DNA from: Streptomyces sp. AP-93
Lineage (GTDB): Bacteria > Actinomycetota > Actinomycetes > Streptomycetales > Streptomycetaceae
NCBI RefSeq assembly: GCF_022808175.1
Contig: NZ_JALGBX010000047.1
Span: forward strand, 1-38,190
Direction of reading: 5' to 3'
DNA length: 38,190 nucleotides
Within the stretch, counting starts at the first letter, position 1, and every line of letters starts with the position of its first letter. A program made the translations under genes and the position numbers. Of this stretch, positions 32,542-38,190 are shown one piece after another. The notes under the pieces are model-generated. The model had not been told where the DNA came from. It saw nothing but the letters and a program-made list of their open reading frames with translations, and made no database searches.

Positions 32542-33159
32542 ATGTACAGAACTCCCTTACGTCAACGTCTGCGTGGCTGGGTGATAGCGGTAGGGATAGT
32601 TGCCGCCCTGGTCGCAGGCGTGTTCCTCCGGCTCCACCATGTCAAGGAGCAAGACGCCCAGGAGCGCGCTGCCATGGCGAACACGGAGATCGTCTACGTT
32701 GCGGACCCTGTCCAGAAGCTCGCCAAGCGTGCCGACGGCTCCTACTACAAGGCAACCCTTAAGAGAGAGGATCCGAGCACCGACACCTACGATTACACGA
32801 CCATCGAAGACGACGACGTCGTCGTGCCCAACAGCGTGTCGGTGAAAGAAAAACGCGAGAGACCGCAACTCCTCTGGCGCCGGACGACTTTCACCAACGA
32901 CATCGAGGTTCGGATCATCGATCCCCATGAGGTAGATCGGACGCCACGCCTTGAGCGGCTGCGCTGCACGGTCAAACCTATCGATGCGTCGAAGCCGAGC
33001 TACACCGGCGATCCGCACGCCAGGGAGCGGCTGAAGATCGGACCCGACCAGGGAGGCTCGGACGCAGGAAGCCTGAGTGGTCTCTTCTCGAACGGCGGCC
33101 AGCAGCTGTGCCAAGACCGGATCACGATCCTCGTGCCGGACGGCAGCATCCAGCAGTAG
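32542..33159 (+). CDS. Membrane-anchored hypothetical protein
   Basis: The 205-residue product has a basic N-terminus (YRTPLRQRLRG) and one membrane helix at about 12-30 (WVIAVGIVAALVAGVFLRL). The remaining 170 residues are hydrophilic with two Cys (about 141 and 189), probably outside the cell. It is not a lipoprotein because no lipobox Cys is present. No enzyme motif is seen. Confidence 0.7.
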   Translation: MYRTPLRQRLRGWVIAVGIVAALVAGVFLRLHHVKEQDAQERAAMANTEIVYVADPVQKLAKRADGSYYKATLKREDPSTDTYDYTTIEDDDVVVPNSVSVKEKRERPQLLWRRTTFTNDIEVRIIDPHEVDRTPRLERLRCTVKPIDASKPSYTGDPHARERLKIGPDQGGSDAGSLSGLFSNGGQQLCQDRITILVPDGSIQQ

Positions 33160-33189
33160 CCGACTGGGGCCCAGGGCGTCGGCAGGTGA

Positions 33190-33369
33190 ATTCCGCAGAG
33201 CCCCCGTCGGCTGAGCATCACGGGATGGCGCAAGCCCGAAGGCGCCGTCTCGGCCGCTCGCCCCACCCGCTTCGGCAACCTGTTCATGCCAGCCCGAGCA
33301 GTATCCCGGAGCGGTGGCAACCTGGACATGTGGGCCGTCGAGTGCCAAGGCCGCAAGCTCGGCCGCTGA
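33190..33369 (+). pseudogene. Remnant of a DUF4326-type gene
   Basis: One frame reads SITGWRKPEGAVSAARPTRF and GNLF, the conserved N-terminal block of DUF4326 proteins (GWRMPEGAV-VGRPTRWGNPF). It then becomes unlike the family and ends at TGA 33367. There is no start codon in frame after the upstream stop at 33187, and the C-terminal half of the domain is gone. Confidence 0.45.
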
Positions 33370-33509
33370 GACAACATCGCCCGGCTCGCGCCGACGCTGC
33401 CGACCGGGACGCCCGGTGAATCCGTGAGCCCGAACAGGCCGACACCCTGCGCCTGTTCAGGGGGCTCCTCCGCGGCCGCGACCGCATGTGCTGGTGTCGT
33501 GTCACGCCA

Positions 33510-33737
33510 ATGCACTCCTCGAAGTCGCCAACGGACCGGCCCGTAAGTGAGCCGCCCCGGTGCCGCGGCTGCAAACGCCGGATGAAGCGCCGCACCCCAT
33601 CCGGCTACGAGACGGTCTGCCAACGCCGCATCAGCGGCATCCCGGCCCGGATCCGCACCAGGAGCCGTGGCGACCGAATACCCGGCCAGGAAGAACTCGT
33701 CCTCGAATGCGGCGCAGTGACCTTGTGGAGCCTCTGA
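33510..33737 (+). CDS. Small basic protein with Cys pair
   Basis: The ATG gives 75 residues (MHSSKSPTDRPVSEPPRCRG, then CKRRMKRRTPSGYETVCQRR); an in-frame ATG at 33486 is possible and neither has a strong ribosome site. The CRGC pair plus a later Cys and many Arg/Lys residues suggest nucleic-acid binding. The stop overlaps the next start (TGATG). Confidence 0.5.
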   Translation: MHSSKSPTDRPVSEPPRCRGCKRRMKRRTPSGYETVCQRRISGIPARIRTRSRGDRIPGQEELVLECGAVTLWSL

Positions 33738-34219
33738 TGAACAGCACCGATCCCCGAGCCGTCCAGCTCGCCGCGTCCCGCTACCGCAAGAGCTACGGGC
33801 CGACCGTCGCCGAATCCTGGGACGAACTCCTTCCAAGCACCCGTCAGTTCCTTGTCAGCGAGGCCGAGTCATGGCTGGGCGCTGCCGTCGCCGCCGAACT
33901 CATGGCGCCCGCCGCGCCGACCGCCGAGGCCCTTGCGGCCGCCGACGACCCGACGCATCTTCGCTGGGGCCTGGACGACGTCCTGTGGGGTGACGACGAC
34001 ACCGCGATCGTCCTCATGTCCGACGAGGAGCGGCGCCCGTACTGGTTGGAGCTCGACCCCGAACGCGCGACCGTACTCCGCCGAAACCTCGCCGGACCCG
34101 ACAGGGAACCGGCCGGCGAGGAAAACGGGCGCCAGCCGTGTGGCAACGACGATTACCACGACCCCCACGAGTGGCACGACCGGCCCAGCGTGGGGTGCCC
34201 CGGCATCGGCACCGACTGA
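33737..34219 (+). CDS. Hypothetical acidic plasmid protein
   Basis: The start is set by TGATG coupling to the previous gene. The 160-residue product begins MNSTDPRAVQLAASRYRKSY and is helical for 65 residues (FLVSEAESWLGAAVAAELMA). It then has an acidic beta-like segment (DDVLWGDDDTAIVLMSDEER) and a His/Asp-rich tail (CGNDDYHDPHEWHD) that could hold metal. Function unknown. Confidence 0.65.
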   Translation: MNSTDPRAVQLAASRYRKSYGPTVAESWDELLPSTRQFLVSEAESWLGAAVAAELMAPAAPTAEALAAADDPTHLRWGLDDVLWGDDDTAIVLMSDEERRPYWLELDPERATVLRRNLAGPDREPAGEENGRQPCGNDDYHDPHEWHDRPSVGCPGIGTD

Positions 34220-34336
34220 CCGTGACCACCGAATGATGCAGCCCCGCTGCTGGTGTAAGCGAGGCTGCGTTCCCAATCCGCCCTCATCCATCCTGGTGGA
34301 CACCCCCGTGACCACCGGACCGCCACCCGCACCGTC

Positions 34337-34702
34337 GTGGCTGCCCCGTCCCGGCGTGCTGGCCTCCGTGACGAGATCGCCGCCGCCATCTGCGAACGCC
34401 AGAACCGTGGGCGCCGTTGGGTCGACTGCGAGTACCGCTGGCGAGCCGACGCCGAGGAGGACGCTGACGCGGTCCTGCCGGTTCTGTACCGGGAGTGGCC
34501 GTGACTGCGGGCCGAAGTCGAGGAGACGGTTGTCGTGCCGCCCGCAGACCGGGCCGCGCTGACCGCCCGGATCGCGGCGATGAAGGCCGAGCCCGCCTTT
34601 CGGGAGCTGGCCGTGCGCCTGACGCCACCCACCGAGGAGGACGGTCTCCGGAGGGGGATCCGCCGCGTCCTGGCCGCCGTGGACGGTTTCGACATCGAGT
34701 AG
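34337..34702 (+). pseudogene. Repeat-type plasmid protein gene interrupted by TGA and ended by TAG
   Basis: One frame reads GLRDEIAAAICERQNRGRRW, then DADAVLPVLYREWP, TGA at 34502, LRAEVEETVVVPPADRAALT and LRRGIRRVLAAVDGFDIE, then TAG at 34700. The same frame continues into the next entry as LETHDYVDHADAVLAVLLAL. The two LR-x-I...DADAVL units look like repeats of one family, so an ancestral single protein is likely, with TGG to TGA and CAG to TAG as the simplest changes. A GTG at 34337 or an out-of-frame GTG near 34308 may have been its start. Confidence 0.45.
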
Positions 34703-35545
34703 TTGGAGACGCACGACTACGTGGACCACGCCGACGCGGTCCTGGCCGTGCTGCTCGCTCTGGCGCTGACCGGGCCCGACGACACGAACCTGACCGAAGC
34801 GGACATCGACCAGCTGATGGCAGCCGGGGTTCCGGTACAGATCGTGACCGCACCACCCACCCCCTGCCAGACGACGCAGCACTGCGCCTACCACGGCTGG
34901 TGTCGCCGCTGGGCGCCCGAGTTCGCCACGATCATGTCCGCCGTGAACAAGGTGCTCCGCACGGACCAGCTCAGCGCGCTGCTCGCCGTGTTCACGCCCG
35001 CCAACCTGACTTCTCGACACGACAGGACTCGCCACATGACCGCCACCTCGTGGAAGTACGACGCTGACCGCGACGACCCACTCGCCAACCTCCGTATCCC
35101 CGTTACTAGTGCCCACCCCGACTGGCGGTACATCGCCTGCTTCGACCGCGAATCCGAAGCGCGCCCGACCGATCTGGAAGCCGCCCAGCTCGCCTCCTAC
35201 ATCGAGCAGTACAAGGTGTACTTCTTCGGCGCCAACAGCTGGTACAAGCGCAAGCTCGAAGAACAGCCTTTCGACGCCGACGCAGTCACCCGCGTCTTCC
35301 ACAAGTGGGCTGATGACGACTGGTCCTACCGGGTCGACACCTGGCAGTACGGTCCGTTCTGGGTGCCCCTCGCACCCCGGTTCCGCGGCGGAGAGTTTGC
35401 CGCGCACCTGTACGCAGACGAGGCGGCCATCGGCCCACTCACTCTCGTGCAGGTCATGGACCGCGACAAGCACATGCACACCGAATACCCGAGCAAGGAC
35501 TGGGCTACCTGGAAGGCCGTCCACCCGGAGGTGTTCCCCGCATGA
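34703..35545 (+). CDS. Hypothetical protein; second half may be a separate gene
   Basis: The open frame has 280 codons from TTG. Residues 1-100 (DYVDHADAVLAVLLALALTG ... CQTTQHCAYHGWCRRWAPEF) probably continue the broken gene upstream. An internal ATG at 35037 with AGGA eight bases before it opens MTATSWKYDADRDDPLANLR and gives a compact 169-residue protein rich in Trp and Tyr. The latter is the more certain gene. The stop overlaps the next ATG (ATGA). Function unknown. Confidence 0.55.
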   Translation: METHDYVDHADAVLAVLLALALTGPDDTNLTEADIDQLMAAGVPVQIVTAPPTPCQTTQHCAYHGWCRRWAPEFATIMSAVNKVLRTDQLSALLAVFTPANLTSRHDRTRHMTATSWKYDADRDDPLANLRIPVTSAHPDWRYIACFDRESEARPTDLEAAQLASYIEQYKVYFFGANSWYKRKLEEQPFDADAVTRVFHKWADDDWSYRVDTWQYGPFWVPLAPRFRGGEFAAHLYADEAAIGPLTLVQVMDRDKHMHTEYPSKDWATWKAVHPEVFPA

Positions 35546-36033
35546 GCCTCCATCAGGCTCATGCCATCCTCGAAGCCGCCACCGCCCTCGAGGCGCAAGG
35601 GCCCTGGTACGACCTGGGGGCCACACGCATCGAACGGTGTGCCGGGCGAACAGCACGGCCAAGACCCCCGCAGGGACCGTCGGCGGGGGTCGTCCTCTTT
35701 CGCACGCTCAGCCGCGGCTTCTCACTCCGAGTCAGTCTGGCTGTGCAATCCCTGCCGAAAGCCCTTTCAAACGGCATGGCCTCCATTTGGCAAATGGTAC
35801 CGAATGCCCCGACAGGGGGAACGAGTTGGGGGAGAGGGAACGAGATGAGACGCGGGCAGTGCGCTGCAAAGCAGCGCCGGGGTTCTCACTGCCGAATCCA
35901 TCACATCTTCCGGGGGAGATCGCCGTGTCCGAGCGCACCGAGCATGCCCTGCTCTACATCAAGTATGTCGACGACGCCCTCGCCGAGCAGGGTGTCGCCG
36001 CAGTCGAAGGCGCGATCTCCGGCATCAGCCTGA
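35542..36033 (+). CDS. Doubtful small gene that runs into a terminator
   Basis: The ATG overlaps the previous stop and the first 34 residues (MSLHQAHAILEAATALEAQG, then PWYDLGATRIERC) look real. Beyond that the frame encodes the terminator stem at 35663-35699 and low-quality sequence overlapping the next gene. The true product is probably short or truncated. Confidence 0.3.
   Translation: MSLHQAHAILEAATALEAQGPWYDLGATRIERCAGRTARPRPPQGPSAGVVLFRTLSRGFSLRVSLAVQSLPKALSNGMASIWQMVPNAPTGGTSWGRGNEMRRGQCAAKQRRGSHCRIHHIFRGRSPCPSAPSMPCSTSSMSTTPSPSRVSPQSKARSPASA
35663..35699 (+). terminator. Terminator of the 30-35.6 kb unit
   Basis: GACCCCCGC (35663-35671) pairs with GCGGGGGTC (35683-35691) and GTCCTCTTT follows. 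It ends the run of plus-strand genes before the PcfJ-like gene. Confidence 0.75.
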
Positions 36034-37604
36034 GGATCCTGGCGCGGGCTCTACCTGACGGGCGGACGTCCGTCGCCGTCTCGCTCTACAGGCGCGTGCA
36101 CCGCATGCGCGCTTCGGGCAAGGCATTCCACTACTGGACCTCCGAGAAGCTCACGTCGATGGCACGCACGAAGAAGGACCTCGTCGTCCTGCGCGAGATC
36201 GACCGCCGCACCGGCAAATCCACCACCCGCCATGTCTTCTCCGAGACCGTGGTCGAGTCCTGGATCCACGGGCTGTCCTGCACACTGCAGCAGTGGATGC
36301 GCAGCAACCCGCAGGCCCGACGGCTCGAAGGACCGGGGCCTGAGGGAGTCGACAACGCCGTGGACCAAGCGATCGCCGCGATCCGTGAACACATCGGCGA
36401 ACTGCCGGACTGGAACGACCGCTTCCCGCTGCTCAAGGACGACCGACAGGATCGGCCGGCTTCCACCTACCTGCCCTATCTCGATGCCCAGGACCATGCT
36501 CAGGTCGCGAAGAACCTCTTCGGCGTGCGCGCCTACCGTCGGCCGCTGGCTCGCGAGGTGGAGCGTCTGGACACCAGCACCCTGGGCTGGTTCGCCATGT
36601 TCCGCGGACTGGTTCCCGTGGACTGGCTCATCGACGCAATGCGCGCCACGAAGACAGCCGGCGGCCGCGACCTGATGCGCCAGCCGTCCCTCACATCCCT
36701 GCAGCAGCGAGGCATCCGCTCGATCCTGCGCCGGACTCCGCAGCCGGTGCTGCGGCGGATCCTCAAGGAGCCCGCCCACCAGGCACGGCGCACGCTGGCC
36801 GATGCAGCCGACTGCACGGCTCACCGTTTGGCCGTAACCCGTGACCTCGACCTCCTCCCGGAGACTATCGCTGCCCGCGGGCAGCGCCGGGTCCGCGGCT
36901 CCCGTGACCTCGAGCACCTGGTCCGGGACCTGCCCGCAATTCAACGCTGGCGCAACCCCCGGGGCCAGACGGCCGTGCGTGTCGTACTGGAGGAGATCCA
37001 CGCCCTTCGCGAGATGGAGCATTACAACCGTGAGATCCAGCTGCTTCCCGAGGGCACGGCCCAGTTCGCTGACTGGGAACTTTGGAAAGACGAGGCGTTC
37101 CGCGTGCAGGCGTTGGGTCTGATCGAGGACCGCCGGCGCGAGTTGATGGCTGCCCGCGATCGTGAGCGCTACGAACGCGAGAAGGCACGCCGGCTCGAAC
37201 GGATAGCGAAGCAGGCCCAGCGCCACCAATGGGCACTGCAGACTGCCGCACTGCTGGATGGTCGGGAAGCAGCCCCTGGTCTGAGCCTCGTCGTCGCCCG
37301 TGATGCTGAGACGCTCTCCCGCTGGGGCGCGATGCTCAACAACTGCATCGGCGGGTACGCCGGGGAGCTGGAGCTGGATGTGTTCGCCGCAGTCTGCGAA
37401 GCGGACGGCCGCGTGCGTCTGAACCTGCAGATCACGCAATCGCATGGCGTAGAGCAGATCCTCGGGAAGAACAACCGCGACGCCGTGCGTGAGCTCGGCG
37501 TCGCGGCCCAGCAGCTCGTCAACTGGCTGGACGCCATGGAAATCAGCTTCCACTCGGCTGCTCTGGGTATGGACGGATTGCGGCTGCCTCAGAGGACTCA
37601 CTGA
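35925..37604 (+). CDS. PcfJ-like protein
   Basis: A GTG start with GGGGAG six bases upstream gives 559 residues; the open frame extends to 35109 but the extra part overlaps other genes. Most of the protein is helical and basic (RRRELMAARDRERYEREKAR near 400). The C-terminal region has LSRWGAMLNNCIGGYAGELE (C474) and later VRLNLQITQSHGVEQILGKN. The NC-x-GGY box followed by a strand and a Q-x3-GKxN box is the signature of PcfJ-like proteins, known from conjugative plasmids such as pCF10 but of unknown activity. It forms a single-gene unit between two terminators. Confidence 0.7.
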   Translation: MSERTEHALLYIKYVDDALAEQGVAAVEGAISGISLRILARALPDGRTSVAVSLYRRVHRMRASGKAFHYWTSEKLTSMARTKKDLVVLREIDRRTGKSTTRHVFSETVVESWIHGLSCTLQQWMRSNPQARRLEGPGPEGVDNAVDQAIAAIREHIGELPDWNDRFPLLKDDRQDRPASTYLPYLDAQDHAQVAKNLFGVRAYRRPLAREVERLDTSTLGWFAMFRGLVPVDWLIDAMRATKTAGGRDLMRQPSLTSLQQRGIRSILRRTPQPVLRRILKEPAHQARRTLADAADCTAHRLAVTRDLDLLPETIAARGQRRVRGSRDLEHLVRDLPAIQRWRNPRGQTAVRVVLEEIHALREMEHYNREIQLLPEGTAQFADWELWKDEAFRVQALGLIEDRRRELMAARDRERYEREKARRLERIAKQAQRHQWALQTAALLDGREAAPGLSLVVARDAETLSRWGAMLNNCIGGYAGELELDVFAAVCEADGRVRLNLQITQSHGVEQILGKNNRDAVRELGVAAQQLVNWLDAMEISFHSAALGMDGLRLPQRTH

Positions 37605-37617
37605 CGCCAATCTCCAT

Positions 37618-37664
37618 AAGAACCCCGACCTGGTGCTCCGGCATCAGGTCGGGGTTCTTCTCTT
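37618..37664 (+). terminator. Rho-independent terminator after the PcfJ-like gene
   Basis: AAGAACCCCGACCTG (37618-37632) pairs perfectly with CAGGTCGGGGTTCTT (37645-37659), followed by CTCTTGCT. It lies 13 bp after the stop codon. Confidence 0.9.
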
Positions 37665-37732
37665 GCTACCCGGAATTCCGGAGGAGCACGTGGACTGCAG
37701 GGAAGCTCTTCTCTGTGCTTCTACTGCTCTGT

Positions 37733-37753
37733 GATCAGCACAGCTGATCCGGA
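37733..37753 (+). promoter_or_regulatory. Dispersed GATC hairpin, copy f
   Basis: GATCAGC-ACA-GCTGATC followed by CGGA, a perfect 7-bp stem. It lies 70 bp after the preceding terminator, so it again marks the start of a new unit; the gene it serves is uncertain or lies beyond the window. Confidence 0.6.
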
Positions 37754-37776
37754 AGACGACTCGCAAGTATGAGCCA

Positions 37777-38158
37777 ATGAGACGTCAGGGTGTGCTCGCT
37801 TCCTGTTATCCGACCGGCAGCCGGAAGCGTGTTGGATTGTCTCGAATACGTCGCATCTCTCATGCAGGCAGCCATTCGCATACGTCAGCGCAAATGGCTG
37901 CCAATGGCTGGCGTCCCGAGTTATCCGGCGCGACGGCGCTGCCAGGAGCAGGCCGCCGTCGAATCGGCAAAGAAGCGCCCACGCCCAGGGCTCGGGCTCA
38001 CTTCGTACGGGGCGAGGGGTACTGAGTCGTACGCGCTCGTCCTTGCGCTCGCCACCGAACTACCAATTGGAGGCTTTGTCATGCCTGATGGACCCGAACA
38101 CACGCCCCTTAGCATCTATTGATCCGAAACGGTTTGGGTTCTGGGTCGTTGGTGGTGT
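37777..38158. other. Right-edge region without a confident gene
   Basis: Two overlapping plus-strand frames (from 37777 and 37790) are open but have poor ribosome sites and unbalanced composition. A TTGGAGG site before ATG at 38081 opens only 13 codons (MPDGPEHTPLSIY). GC content falls here compared with the rest of the window. Confidence 0.3.
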
Positions 38159-38190
38159 GTGAGCGATCTGGTGGGGGACGCGCGGCATCT
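38159..38190 (+). CDS. Possible start of a gene cut by the window end
   Basis: A GTG reads MSDLVGDARH before the window ends. No clear ribosome site is visible, so this is only a candidate. Confidence 0.2.
   Translation, partial: MSDLVGDARH

Noticed and set aside
33486..33530. Earlier ATG for the small basic gene
   Set aside because: No better ribosome site than the ATG at 33510; kept only as an alternative start.
7950..34702. A changed genetic code for the whole element
   Set aside because: Many genes end at TGA or TAG with tight ATGA/TGATG overlaps, so these codons are ordinary stops here.
1..38190. CRISPR array or telomere
   Set aside because: No regularly spaced direct repeats were seen, and neither end shows the clustered palindromes of Streptomyces telomeres.

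Overview
The window looks like accessory DNA of a Streptomyces or close relative, most likely a plasmid or an integrative conjugative element. Base composition and codon use are strongly GC-biased, GTG and TTG starts are common, ribosome sites are GGAGG-like, and many neighbouring genes overlap by ATGA or TGATG. There is no rRNA, no core metabolic operon, and no recognisable replication initiator, relaxase or conjugation ATPase inside these limits. Most proteins are small and uncharacterised; many carry Cys-pair zinc-binding motifs.

Layout. (1) 172-4892, minus strand: a type IA topoisomerase and a three-gene operon joined by ATGA overlaps (ribbon-helix-helix protein, acidic protein, Cys-rich protein with a helix-turn-helix). 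TATCA/TGATA inverted repeats lie upstream and a terminator lies at the end. This resembles a relaxosome or partition module. (2) About 5.0-6.5 kb: an apparently intact IS110-family insertion sequence. (3) 6647-7489, minus: a lipoprotein with its own operator-like palindrome and terminator. (4) 7.7-25.6 kb, plus: a long array of small plasmid-type genes, several broken by frameshifts or in-frame stops, plus a second complete IS110 element (minus) at 11.9-13.37 kb and a decayed third IS110 at 21.8-22.4 kb. (5) 26-28.6 kb: an SSB-like protein, a 48-residue peptide made of three repeats, a two-helix membrane protein, a small unit that appears to encode a structured RNA with tRNA-like features and a strong terminator, and a 39-residue zinc ribbon. 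(6) 28.9-30.2 kb: an MFS transporter. (7) 30.2-35.7 kb: more small plasmid genes ending at a terminator. (8) 35.9-37.6 kb: a PcfJ-like protein with its own terminator. The right edge cuts an unidentified start.

The most interesting signal lies between genes. Seven short palindromes share the pattern GATC-NNC, a 3-nt loop, G-NN-GAT(C/T), then CGG(A/G). They lie at 7.68, 23.39, 25.99, 26.03, 28.07, 28.38 and 37.73 kb, mostly where a new transcription unit should begin. The inner stem bases differ between copies but usually change in compensating pairs, including G-U pairs, which suggests a conserved RNA hairpin or a palindromic operator shared by the element.

A second notable point is that removing the second IS110 element restores a continuous reading frame, which gives its insertion site. 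Its non-coding end contains an 8-nt match to the target flank, as expected if it encodes a bridge RNA. All functional statements come from reading the sequence; no database search was possible.
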